Below are positions 1 through 7,389 of a DNA stretch of 27,919 nt, piece after piece (position 1 is the stretch's first letter; every line of letters begins with the position of its first letter). Origin of the DNA: an uncultured Prevotella sp. (GTDB taxonomy: Bacteria > Bacteroidota > Bacteroidia > Bacteroidales > Bacteroidaceae). The DNA lies in assembly GCA_900552675.1 (NCBI GenBank), contig USAI01000024.1, positions 1 through 27,919 of the forward strand. Reading direction: 5' to 3'. Made by a program: the position numbers and the translations under genes. The notes beneath the pieces are model-generated. The model was not told the DNA's origin and did not search any database. It saw only the letters and a program-made list of their open reading frames with translations.

Positions 1-3
1 CCA

Positions 4-37
4 TCGCTCGACCTTTGGTCGCTTGCCAGAGCAAGAA
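4..37 (+). repeat. Double-hairpin intergenic repeat, copy 1
   Basis: Two adjacent small stem-loops: CGACC (9-13), loop TTT, GGTCG (17-21), then CTTGC (22-26), loop CAGA, GCAAG (31-35). The same layout recurs at 5629-5663, 19627-19660 and 19665-19697. In the other copies the first stem is CGGC/GCCG or CGGC/GCTG, so the stem is kept while its bases change. Here the repeat lies beyond the 3' end of the minus-strand gene. Confidence 0.7.
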
Positions 38-49
38 GGGGAGGGGAAA

Positions 50-67
50 GCCGCGCTTGCGCGCGGC
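50..67 (-). terminator. GC-rich hairpin beyond the minus-strand gene, possible terminator
   Basis: Perfect 7-bp stem GCCGCGC (50-56) / GCGCGGC (61-67) with a 4-nt loop, 16 nt past the stop of the minus-strand gene. No clear U-run follows on the minus strand; the sequence is C/T-mixed. Intrinsic termination is therefore plausible but not certain. Confidence 0.4.
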
Positions 68-82
68 GCGGGGGAGGGGCTT

Positions 83-2584
83 CTACTTCATCATCATCTT
101 CCAAGACATGCGTCCCGACTTCAGCACATAAACGCCTGGTGCGGGAGCTGTCACCTGTCCGATGCCTGTAGCTACACACTGGCCAGCGGTGTTATACAGC
201 GCGAGTTGTGCGCCGTTGAGGATGAACGTGCGACCGTTGATGCTGAGTCCGCCTACCGTTGCCTGTCCTATGCCTGTAGCAATCTGACCATAGATATAGG
301 TTGTTGATCTCTCGTTTTGGTAATAATCATTCTTTTCATACGTCGTTTCGTTCAGCACATTGTCGTAATCGTCATACTGATATGTCTCCGATGTAGTAGT
401 TTCGCCAGGATATTCTTCGTCCTTTTCATAGTAATATGTGTTGTAACTTAACAGTAGACCTTTATCATTTATCTTCCATGTCCTCCATATGTTATTCTCG
501 ATAACGCCAGCATCATCCATCTTCATGTCTTTGTAGGTCAGCACTTTGCCATCTTCAGACAATTCATAGCCTTTCTCTGTCTTTGTCTTCCAATTTTTGG
601 TGGCGGCATCCCATATATAGCGTCTGTTCATTACCATTCTGCCTTTTACACATGGCCTTTCTTCAGATAAATAGTTATTAGTCGAAAGGGGGTCGAAATG
701 GCGGAAGAGATTGTCTTTCACCCTGTTACATTTAAATTCCGCTTCGGGATAATTCCATTTACTGTAGCCACTTTTTCCTACCCAATCGTTCTGGTCGCTG
801 TCCCAATGATAGAAATAAGCATCTAATCCCTCAGGCAATGTTTTGTACACATCTTTACTATAAGGCACCTGGCTACCATCGGCCATTACTTTATAATTAA
901 TCTGTTTTACAAAACCATCGGCCATATCTTCATAGGTGTAGATAGTGCCTTTGTCAAAGTTCCACTGGTTAGCATCACGGTCGTATGAGTACGACAGCGT
1001 TTTCTTATCTTTACCATTGTTCAGTTTCTCTTCTACAGTTTTAGTATAGAGATATTTGGTTTGGTCAGAATTATATTTATATCTTGTAGTGGTAGTTATG
1101 TTACCATCTACAACATATTCATCGGTAAAGTATGTCATAGTTGTATTATCATCTATACATATTATATAAGTGCTGGTACAACCCTTTTCGTTGTAAGTTA
1201 ACTGATAATATCCATTGCACGAACCGTCTGATTGATACGATATACTTTCTTTTACTCGGCCTTGCTCATCGGTTATTAACATATAACGCCCTTCGCAAAC
1301 GCTGTTATTAGCTAACGGTTTCCAATTTTCGCCCACTTTTTCTTCTAACGTACATATATCGCGATAATTAGCATATTTAAAATCCTTACGGTTCTTTCGT
1401 ATCATGCGCACCATCTTTTCCTTCTGCTCGTCATAAACAAAAATCTTGTCACATTTGTCGTTGTCAGATGGGTTTACGTTAAAAAAGGCAGTGTAGGTGC
1501 CATCGGGTGACTTTTCAAGGTTCTTCTTTTCCTCGTTGCCCTTATCGTTGGTATAGGTTATCGTTGTCTCGTTTGTGCCTCGTGTGAAGAGTGCGTTGGG
1601 TGCGAGCCAGATGTTTTCGGTGGTTTCTTTGTTAGGATAAGTAACATACTGATAGCGGTTGCCGTTTTCGTAGGTCATGGGCAAACCATAATATACGTTT
1701 GCTGAAGCCTTATATTCGTAGCTGCGGCTGTAGGTGATGACACCGTTTTCCATCCGTGGACCAGACAATACCACGGTAAACATATTTGTGGCCGCATCTT
1801 TGGTTACGTCAACCTTAACGCCTGATATATCAACGAGTTTTCCATTTTTATCATACTGTTGGTACAGTTTTTCTTTTGTTGTGCCATCATTGAAGAAAGA
1901 ATAGAGGTTATGCTGATAGAGGTAAATGTGGTTGTCTTTGTCTTTCTTATAAAATTTTTCGCTGAACAGGAGCTGGGCGGGGTCGTAGTCTAACGATATC
2001 TGCTCATAGTCTCTCTGTTTTATAGAAGAGTGACCAATATAGCAATTGGCATCTTTCAGCCATACCGATTTGTCGATATACGACAATCTATCATTCGTTA
2101 TATCATATTCGCGACGTTCGCAAAGAAATCCCTCGGGGTCGCTGTCGTATTCATAAAAATATTCGGTTTTGGGCTTTAAGATCATCTTATCGTAGTCGCC
2201 ATAAGCCACGCCATCAGGATATGCCAAAGCGTATATAGTTTTTTTCTCTACCTTATTGTCTGCGTTATAAGCATAATCAATGCGGCTTTCATAATGTTTT
2301 TCTCCAGCATTGTTTAGGTTATAGGTGGCTACCTTTGTAGCGTAACCCGCGCTGTTCAATTCAAAATCGTAATAATAATAATCCTCTCCATCTTGGGTCT
2401 GTTTCACGGGCCAACCATTCTCACCATAGATGAAATCTCGATAACCAGACGATGTAGAAGTGCCTTTGTCGTTGATAAGAACTGCCTTACTTTCTTCTTT
2501 CAACAAACGCGTGTTTGAAGGTTGCTGTGCCAAGCAAGATGCCGACACGGCCATGCATAATGCAATGAGTAAATGTTTCTTCAT
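83..2584 (-). CDS. Secreted YD/RHS-like repeat protein with T9SS-type C-terminal tail
   Basis: An 833-aa secreted protein of unknown function. Residues 1-20 are a type I signal peptide (positive start, hydrophobic core, ending CLAQ). The body is very rich in Tyr, Asp, Asn and Lys. It is built from short repeats of the style YxYDxxGxLxxxxxYxxx (for example YEYDSDPEGFLCERREYD), which recall YD/RHS repeats and suggest a long beta-structure. The last 70 or so residues look like a type 9 secretion sorting domain: an LxLYNTAGQ strand, then GVYVLKSG, then a Lys-ending tail. This predicts export by T9SS and display or release at the surface. The gene points away from the PUL, shares no promoter with it and has no partner in the window. 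A role in adhesion or a cell-wall structure is possible but nothing proves it. The stop is TAG at 83-85. Confidence 0.85.
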   Translation of the reverse strand: MKKHLLIALCMAVSASCLAQQPSNTRLLKEESKAVLINDKGTSTSSGYRDFIYGENGWPVKQTQDGEDYYYYDFELNSAGYATKVATYNLNNAGEKHYESRIDYAYNADNKVEKKTIYALAYPDGVAYGDYDKMILKPKTEYFYEYDSDPEGFLCERREYDITNDRLSYIDKSVWLKDANCYIGHSSIKQRDYEQISLDYDPAQLLFSEKFYKKDKDNHIYLYQHNLYSFFNDGTTKEKLYQQYDKNGKLVDISGVKVDVTKDAATNMFTVVLSGPRMENGVITYSRSYEYKASANVYYGLPMTYENGNRYQYVTYPNKETTENIWLAPNALFTRGTNETTITYTNDKGNEEKKNLEKSPDGTYTAFFNVNPSDNDKCDKIFVYDEQKEKMVRMIRKNRKDFKYANYRDICTLEEKVGENWKPLANNSVCEGRYMLITDEQGRVKESISYQSDGSCNGYYQLTYNEKGCTSTYIICIDDNTTMTYFTDEYVVDGNITTTTRYKYNSDQTKYLYTKTVEEKLNNGKDKKTLSYSYDRDANQWNFDKGTIYTYEDMADGFVKQINYKVMADGSQVPYSKDVYKTLPEGLDAYFYHWDSDQNDWVGKSGYSKWNYPEAEFKCNRVKDNLFRHFDPLSTNNYLSEERPCVKGRMVMNRRYIWDAATKNWKTKTEKGYELSEDGKVLTYKDMKMDDAGVIENNIWRTWKINDKGLLLSYNTYYYEKDEEYPGETTTSETYQYDDYDNVLNETTYEKNDYYQNERSTTYIYGQIATGIGQATVGGLSINGRTFILNGAQLALYNTAGQCVATGIGQVTAPAPGVYVLKSGRMSWKMMMK

Positions 2585-2721
2585 AAAGTTTTATTTTATT
2601 AAATTGTTGGCGAATAGGGGGGCTGTGTGGCGCGTGTTAAGGCTACTGCGTGCCGCCACGTTTCTTATTCTGGGTTGACTTTTTGTTTTTGGTTATGTAT
2701 TTTGTTCTTGGCTTGATGTTC

Positions 2722-2801
2722 TTATTCTTTACTCTTATTCTTGTTTAGATGTTTTTATTCTTGCATGATTGTTTTATTCTTGCATGATTGTTTTTATTCT
2801 T
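2722..2801 (-). repeat. Phased TTATTCTT repeats in the leader of the minus-strand gene
   Basis: TTATTCTT occurs at 2722, 2735, 2755, 2774 and 2794, the last four spaced 20, 19 and 20 bp apart. Two of the units (2753-2771 and 2772-2790) are perfect 19-bp tandem copies. On the minus strand the unit reads AAGAATAA and lies between the likely promoter and the start codon of the gene ending at 83. Confidence 0.7.
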
Positions 2802-2827
2802 ATATCATAATAACATCTTCAACATTG

Positions 2828-2863
2828 GCAAATTTACTATTTTTTTCTTTAACGATACACAAA
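2828..2863 (-). promoter_or_regulatory. Possible promoter for the minus-strand gene
   Basis: Read on the minus strand, 2836-2828 is TAAATTTGC, a full match to the Bacteroidota -7 element TAnnTTTGy. A TTTG that could act as the -33 element lies at 2863-2860. The 23-bp spacer is longer than the usual 19-21, so the call is tentative. The leader would be about 235 nt. Confidence 0.4.
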
Positions 2864-2884
2864 TAGTAACCACTTTTTGTAAAA

Positions 2885-2922
2885 AAAGTAGGACGGTGGT
2901 CTCCGTGCCACGTCCTCCAGCA
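2885..2922 (+). repeat. REP-like palindrome, left arm
   Basis: Starts AAA-GTAG and continues as an imperfect palindrome (GGACG..TGG, loop TCTCCGTG, CCA-CGTCC), ending TCCAGCA. It is the near-perfect reverse complement of 3341-3377, with one extra base and one substitution. A GTAG tetranucleotide at the foot of a short hairpin is the hallmark of REP elements mobilised by RAYT (REP-associated tyrosine) transposases. No RAYT gene lies in the window. Confidence 0.7.
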
Positions 2923-3103
2923 CCCAGCACTTCTAAATAGATAACCTCACATATTTATTGTACATTTCTAATGTTGGGAGGACACTATAAAACGATGATG
3001 ACAATCAATCTGTGAGATTATCTCGAAGCCTTGATGTGTTCTTTGCATAAATATTCATTTCCTTGCATAAATATACGGTTTCTGGGGGCATGGGTAGTAT
3101 TTT

Positions 3104-3207
3104 CTGAAACCCATCAAATTACAGTCTGAAAGCATTGGTTTTAGGTTGTGAAAGCATGGGTTTCAGGGCCTGAACTCAAGGGTTTCACAGCCTAAAACCC
3201 ATGCTTT
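3104..3207. repeat. Large hairpin inside the REP-like pair
   Basis: The arms 3129-3153 and 3183-3207 are 25 nt each and complementary at 23 positions (one mismatch, one G-T), around a 29-nt loop. The loop side also holds ATGGGTTTCAG (3156-3166), which is the exact inverse of CTGAAACCCAT at 3104-3114, so a second fold competes with the first. The unit resembles a scrambled array of one short motif of the type GAAAGCATGGGTTT. Confidence 0.75.
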
Positions 3208-3340
3208 TGCAAATGAGAAGTATCAACTTTGAAAACTGTAAGCAAACGCTGCTGTTTTGCTTACACATTAAAACAATTTTCACTTTTATTAAGTTAAAAA
3301 CCGCCACATCATCGTTTTGCATATTTATGCATTTTTTGGT

Positions 3341-3377
3341 TGCTGGAGGACGGGGCACGGAGACCCCGTCCTACTTT
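3341..3377 (-). repeat. REP-like palindrome, right arm
   Basis: Inverted partner of 2885-2922. Read on the minus strand it begins AAAGTAG and holds the clean stem GGACGGGG / CCCCGTCC around TCTCCGTG. The two arms bracket 418 bp. A 12-bp inverted match, AAAACGATGATG (2988-2999 against 3306-3317), lies further inside. Confidence 0.7.
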
Positions 3378-3444
3378 GGTTTGCCTCGATACCATACAAT
3401 TATTTATGGATAGGATGTGGTATATTAAAACTATATAACTAATC

Positions 3445-3486
3445 GAACAACTTGAACAATTAACGGAACAACATGAACAACAAACG
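3445..3486 (+). repeat. 21-bp tandem repeat, two units
   Basis: Units 3445-3465 and 3466-3486 match at 18 of 21 positions, each with the form GAACAAC.TGAACAA..AACG. There is no coding frame through them that looks real. Confidence 0.7.
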
Positions 3487-3548
3487 GATAATAAATGATA
3501 CGGAGAGTGGAAACCACGCGGTCGCGGCGCAGAGAATGGGCTATTCAT

Positions 3549-3594
3549 TTAAACGTCTTAATTAATAGGTTCATATAATTAAACGTGTTTAATT
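3549..3594. repeat. TTAAACGT pair and AATTAAAC inverted repeat
   Basis: TTAAACGT occurs at 3549-3556 and 3579-3586, exactly 30 bp apart. The second copy sits in an inverted repeat AATTAAAC (3577-3584) / GTTTAATT (3587-3594). Such symmetry with whole-turn spacing could be a regulator site, but it lies more than 300 bp upstream of the likely promoter and the region is AT-rich. Confidence 0.35.
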
Positions 3595-3908
3595 GTTATT
3601 ACCTCTGCTCTGTTTGCCTCACTTTTATCTTCTTTCCTGTTGCTAACCCACTCTGTTCTATCGCATTTACCTCCTGTTCTATCCCTAAATTTCTTCGTCC
3701 TCTCCTTTGTAATCTTATTGAAATACTAATTGCAATTGCGTAATATTGCATACCAGTTTACGTGATTTCGTTAGGGTGTGTTGCACCGCTTCGCCCGCGC
3801 CCGCGTATATATAACAAGGTGAAAAGAGGTAAAATAGGATAAAATAAATGGTAAAACAAAATTAAATAGAATTATTTAACTTATTAAATGAATTTAATTT
3901 TGTTTATA

Positions 3909-3941
3909 TTTGTTTGGTATTTTATTTAGTTGTACTTTTGC
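3909..3941 (+). promoter_or_regulatory. Bacteroidota-type promoter for the plus-strand operon
   Basis: TTTG (3909-3912), a 20-bp spacer, then TACTTTTGC (3933-3941), which fits the -33 TTTG and -7 TAnnTTTGC consensus of the Bacteroidota housekeeping sigma factor with normal spacing. Transcription would begin near 3947, giving an AT-rich leader of about 155 nt before the first gene of the PUL. Confidence 0.65.
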
Positions 3942-4101
3942 TGCAGATAAATCTATTTGGCCGTTTTTATTAACGACTTTTTCAATAAACAACAACCCTT
4001 TTCAATACATATATATATTAAAAAACCACATACATCACTTTCTTTGCAAAAGCTAACAGTAAGTGAACATGTAACCCAAATTTAACATAAAACATTACTT
4101 T

Positions 4102-5535
4102 ATGAAAAATCTGATGAAGTTATTGCTATGCTGCTGCCTCCTTCTGTCTACAAGAGCGATGGCCGGTGTGTCATGCCCTAACAAGCTTAGCGGTTCAGTG
4201 ACCTGTGAAGGAAAGGCGCTGCAAGGAGTAGTGGTAACAGATGGATTTGATGTGGTGCAGACCGACGCTCAGGGCCGTTATGAATTGCCCATGAACCGCG
4301 GAGCCCGTTTCGTATATCTGTCTTCACCTGCAGGCTATTTGGCACCATTGGTAGGTAGCCATGTAGGTTTTTATCAGCGTTTGAAAGAAGGAAACAATCA
4401 ATATGATTTTGTATTGACAAAAAATCCGAAGAACGATTTTAACCATGTGGTCGTTGCTCAGGCCGACGTTCAGGTAAACTGCGAAGAACAGTTGGGCTTG
4501 TATCAAAAGTATGTTGACAAGGTGCGACCCTTTGTTAAAGCGTTTGCCAACGGCCGCGATGCCTTTGTCTTAGACTGTGGCGACCTTGTAGGCAACTCGC
4601 CCGGCCTTTATCCTCGTTTTCTTGAAGTGAGTGCAGGCTTAGAGATGCCAGCATATCGCATGGTAGGCAACCACGACATGGAGCTTAAGGGTCGTTCGTT
4701 TGAACATTCTTATCGCACCTACGAAGATTATTTCGGCCCCATCTATTACTCGTTTAACCGCGGAAAAGCACATTACATTGTTTTAGACAATTGTTTTTAT
4801 ATCAACCGAGATTATCGGTATATAGGCTACATTGATGAGCGCACCTTGCAGTGGATGGAGAAAGACTTGGCGCTTGTGCCCAAAGACCATGTGCTGTTTG
4901 TGGCGATGCACATTCCCGCAAGCTCTACGAAAGAAATAAAGTTCAATGCCTTGCTTCCTGACGAGACAAACAATGTGAAGAGCTTGTTTGACATGGTGAA
5001 AGACTTTGACACACATATTATAACAGGCCACACGCATACCAATGGCAACGTGGTGTTTAACGACCGACTGATGGAGCACAACACGGCAGCCGTATGTGCA
5101 GGCTTCTGGAGATCGCCGTTATGTTCAGATGGCACGCCACAAGGCTTTGGCTTGTATGAAGTGAATGGCAACAAGGTGACATGGCGTTTCAAAGCCGTTG
5201 ACCATCCGTTAGACTTCCAGTTTAAGGCATACGCCCCTGGCGCTTCGAAAGAATTTCCTAATGAAATTATTGCTAACGTATGGAACTGGGACGAGCTGTG
5301 GAAGGTAGAATGGTATGAGAACGGCAAGCGCATGGGCGAGATGGAACATTGCGCTGGCCTGGACCCCGGCGCTGTTGAGGCTTTCGCTGACCGTGAGAAG
5401 ATGGAAGCTGCCTGGGTTGACGCCTTCCCCACCGAACATCTGTTCAAGGCATTGCCCAAAAACAAGCAAGCCCGTATAGAGGTGGTTGTTACCGACCGTT
5501 TCGGAAACGTGTACAAGCAAGTGGTTAAGAAATAG
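4102..5535 (+). CDS. Exported calcineurin-like metallophosphoesterase with N- and C-terminal accessory domains
   Basis: A 477-aa periplasmic phosphoesterase. Residues 1-21 are a type I signal peptide ending AMA. Residues about 28-105 form a beta-sandwich like the N-terminal domain of Bacteroidota metallophosphatases (GxVxCEGKALQGVVVTDG, DAQGRYEL). The catalytic domain spans about 115-330 with motifs D122-V-Q124, G-D161, GNHD (N190, H191), H270 and GHTH (H310, H312). The first motif is DxQ rather than DxH; DxQ is also seen in CPPED1-type members, so this need not mean loss of activity. Residues 340-477 match the usual C-terminal accessory domain. It is the first gene after the promoter at 3909-3941. 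The substrate is unknown; in this PUL a phosphate monoester or diester on a glycan is the likely target. Confidence 0.85.
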   Translation: MKNLMKLLLCCCLLLSTRAMAGVSCPNKLSGSVTCEGKALQGVVVTDGFDVVQTDAQGRYELPMNRGARFVYLSSPAGYLAPLVGSHVGFYQRLKEGNNQYDFVLTKNPKNDFNHVVVAQADVQVNCEEQLGLYQKYVDKVRPFVKAFANGRDAFVLDCGDLVGNSPGLYPRFLEVSAGLEMPAYRMVGNHDMELKGRSFEHSYRTYEDYFGPIYYSFNRGKAHYIVLDNCFYINRDYRYIGYIDERTLQWMEKDLALVPKDHVLFVAMHIPASSTKEIKFNALLPDETNNVKSLFDMVKDFDTHIITGHTHTNGNVVFNDRLMEHNTAAVCAGFWRSPLCSDGTPQGFGLYEVNGNKVTWRFKAVDHPLDFQFKAYAPGASKEFPNEIIANVWNWDELWKVEWYENGKRMGEMEHCAGLDPGAVEAFADREKMEAAWVDAFPTEHLFKALPKNKQARIEVVVTDRFGNVYKQVVKK

Positions 5536-5544
5536 CTCCATGTA

Positions 5545-5587
5545 GGAAGTTAAAAAGGAAGTTAAGAGGAAGTTAAAAGGAAGTTAA
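5545..5587 (+). repeat. Four tandem GGAAGTTAA units
   Basis: GGAAGTTAA begins at 5545, 5557, 5568 and 5579 (periods 12, 11, 11), directly after the stop of the phosphoesterase gene. Inverse copies of the core (TAACTTC) occur at 5688-5694 and 5705-5711, so the gap can fold back on itself. An 8-bp stem AACAGACA (5586-5593) / TGTCTGTT (5624-5631) lies between. Confidence 0.65.
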
Positions 5588-5628
5588 CAGACATATGCCA
5601 TATTGCTTGAGCAACAAAGCTATTGTCT

Positions 5629-5663
5629 GTTCGCTCGGCTTTGCCGCTTGCCTATGCAAGAAT
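5629..5663 (+). repeat. Double-hairpin intergenic repeat, copy 2
   Basis: First stem CGGC (5636-5639) / GCCG (5643-5646) with loop TTT, second stem CTTGC (5647-5651) / GCAAG (5656-5660) with loop CTAT. The copy sits between two PUL genes in the same orientation as the other three. Confidence 0.7.
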
Positions 5664-5711
5664 TTCCTGAACGACCGAAGGGAGTGCTAACTTCTTAATT
5701 CCGTTAACTTC

Positions 5712-5729
5712 TGAACTTATGAAAGTTCA
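5712..5729 (+). promoter_or_regulatory. Small hairpin just before the ARH-A start
   Basis: Perfect 7-bp stem TGAACTT (5712-5718) / AAGTTCA (5723-5729) with a 4-nt loop, ending 15 nt before the ATG. It could affect translation or mRNA processing; there is no direct evidence for either. Confidence 0.4.
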
Positions 5730-5744
5730 AAAACTTATTATACA

Positions 5745-7277
5745 ATGAAATCAATGAAGTCGATAATGAAAATAGGTTATGCAGCCTGCCTCTTTGTAGG
5801 TTTACTTTGTGCTTCGGGTGCAGAGGCAAAGGGTGTGAAACTGCAAACCACAATGACGAAAGAAACATTGATGGATAAAGTGAAAGGTGGTTGGGCAGGT
5901 CAGATTATAGGTTGCACCTATGGTGGCCCCACCGAGTTCCAGTATCTGTCAACCATCATCCCCGACTCGGTGAAGATGCCTTGGGCATCGGGCGAAATAA
6001 AGAAGTGGTTTGATGGCGGTGGCGGTTTGTACGACGATGTGTATGTTGACTACACCTTCATCGAAACCATCGAACGTTGTGGCTTTGAAGCACCTGCCGA
6101 CTCGTTTGCCGCCGCTTTCTTGGCTAAAGAATATCCGTTGTGTCATGCCAATCAGCAGGCACGTTACAACCTGTTGCACGGACTGTCGGCACGCGAAAGC
6201 GGACACTGGAAGAACAACCCTCATGCCAACTGTCTTGACTTCCAGATTGAGGCCGACTTTGCTGGCATCATTGCTCCGGGCATGATGAACACCGCTAACG
6301 ACATTTGCGACCGTGCCGGACACATCATGGCGTATGGCGACGGCTGGTATGGCGGCGTATATGTAGCATCAATGTATTCGTTGGCTTACGTAAGCGATGA
6401 CATCAACTATATTGTTACCGAAGCGTTGAAGGCCATCCCTTCAGAAAGCAAGTTTCATGAATGTATGACCGATGTTATTCGTTGGCATCAAGAAAATCCT
6501 ACCGACTGGAAGAAATGCTGGCAGAAGATAGAAGACAAATGGGGTGGTGCTGATATAGCTTGTCCTGATGGCGTAGAAGTGCCGTTCAACATTGAAACCT
6601 ACGTTAACGGAGCTTACATCATCTTAGGCTTGCTCTACGGTGAAGGCGACTTTGAACGTACCATCGACATCTCTACCCGTGCCGGACAAGACTCCGACTG
6701 CAACCCCGCCTCTTCAGGTGGTATCGTTGCCACCATGTTAGGCTATAACAAGTTGCCAAAGAAATATACTGATGTATTGATGGAGGTTGCCGATCGCCCC
6801 TTTAACAACACCGTAAGCTTCAATAAAGGCAACGAATTAAGCTATGCACAGGCCCTGCGTCTTATTGAGCGCGAAGGTGGTAAGGTGAAAGGCGATAAGG
6901 TGAAAATTAAATATCAAAAGCCCAAGACTGTGCCTCTGGAAATTAGCTTTGAAGGACTGAAGCTCGACAAGCGTGTGTCTGTTGAGAACTGGGTAGCCAA
7001 GTTCCCTGAAATAACATTCGATGGTGTGGGCGCAGTGATAAAAGGTGCTGTGCAAGGCGAAAATGTTCCTGACGACTATGTTGCTAAACTGGAAGTCTAT
7101 TTCAATGACAAACTGGTAGAAACCTGCGACTTGCCTCTGAAGTATAATCACCGCAAACATGAGCTCTTCTTCAATTATGAGCAGCCTAAAGGTCATTACA
7201 CCATTACATGCAAATGGTTGAACCCCGTGAAAGGCGCTGACATCTGGGTGAGAGAGGTGGTTACTTATACAAAGTAG
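5745..7277 (+). CDS. Exported ADP-ribosylglycohydrolase-fold protein (ARH-A)
   Basis: A 510-aa protein. Residues 1-28 are a signal peptide, so the protein acts outside the cytoplasm, unlike classical DraG/ARH enzymes that act on ADP-ribosylated proteins inside cells. The ARH fold spans about 38-360: KVKGGWAGQIIGCTYGG near the start, YDDVYVD (D97, D98, D102), a conserved DFQIEADFAG block (165-174), and GQDSDCN (D316, D318). In typical ARH enzymes the metal motifs are TDDT and DTDT/N; here Thr is replaced by Tyr, Val and Cys, while the Asp residues stay. Residues about 375-510 add a beta-sandwich domain. A paralog lies at 20796-22307. The family suggests cleavage of an N- or O-glycosidic bond by a metal-dependent route. 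A glycan substrate is inferred from the PUL context only. Confidence 0.8.
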   Translation: MKSMKSIMKIGYAACLFVGLLCASGAEAKGVKLQTTMTKETLMDKVKGGWAGQIIGCTYGGPTEFQYLSTIIPDSVKMPWASGEIKKWFDGGGGLYDDVYVDYTFIETIERCGFEAPADSFAAAFLAKEYPLCHANQQARYNLLHGLSARESGHWKNNPHANCLDFQIEADFAGIIAPGMMNTANDICDRAGHIMAYGDGWYGGVYVASMYSLAYVSDDINYIVTEALKAIPSESKFHECMTDVIRWHQENPTDWKKCWQKIEDKWGGADIACPDGVEVPFNIETYVNGAYIILGLLYGEGDFERTIDISTRAGQDSDCNPASSGGIVATMLGYNKLPKKYTDVLMEVADRPFNNTVSFNKGNELSYAQALRLIEREGGKVKGDKVKIKYQKPKTVPLEISFEGLKLDKRVSVENWVAKFPEITFDGVGAVIKGAVQGENVPDDYVAKLEVYFNDKLVETCDLPLKYNHRKHELFFNYEQPKGHYTITCKWLNPVKGADIWVREVVTYTK

Positions 7278-7293
7278 ACGAGTAGACGAGGGA

Positions 7294-7389
7294 CGAGTTG
7301 ACAAGATACGAGTAAACAAGATGATTAGCCTTGTGATACTCACTGACTGTAAGGCTTAAACAAGCAAGGCTAATCTCCTTGTCAACTCG
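7294..7389 (+). repeat. Nested inverted repeats between ARH-A and the epimerase
   Basis: Outer arms CGAGTTGACAAG (7294-7305) and CTTGTCAACTCG (7378-7389) are perfect 12-mers. Inner arms GATTAGCCTTG (7323-7333) and CAAGGCTAATC (7365-7375) are perfect 11-mers. After the structure ACTCGTCAACTGAAAA occurs twice (7385-7400, 7400-7415). No U-run follows, so this is more likely a repeat or processing element than a terminator. Confidence 0.75.

Larger units (their letters stand above)
2585..4101. other. 1.5-kb gene-free region with mixed repeats
   Basis: No convincing gene lies here. The longest open frames (3201-3413 plus, 3309-3548 minus) run across repeat arms and have no protein-like composition. 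The stretch holds the leader and promoter of the minus-strand gene, a REP-like inverted pair with a large hairpin inside, a 21-bp tandem repeat, a TTAAACGT pair, and the promoter for the plus-strand genes. Bases 3600-3900 are AT-rich, with a short GC-rich patch near 3785-3805, and show nothing I can name. Confidence 0.7.

Noticed and set aside
23..307. Plus-strand open frame of 94 codons
   Set aside because: It lies antisense to the end of the T9SS-type gene and across a repeat, with no protein-like composition or start signal.
2885..3377. Phase-variable invertible promoter
   Set aside because: The inverted arms would allow inversion, but the likely PUL promoter at 3909-3941 lies outside the enclosed part and no recombinase gene is near. 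A REP pair fits better.
3201..3548. Two open frames of 70 and 79 codons in the intergenic region
   Set aside because: Both run through REP-like arms or tandem repeats; composition is biased by the repeats and nothing resembles a known protein.
4827..5516. Minus-strand open frame of 229 codons
   Set aside because: Antisense shadow of the well-supported phosphoesterase gene; the residues are not protein-like and lack a start context.
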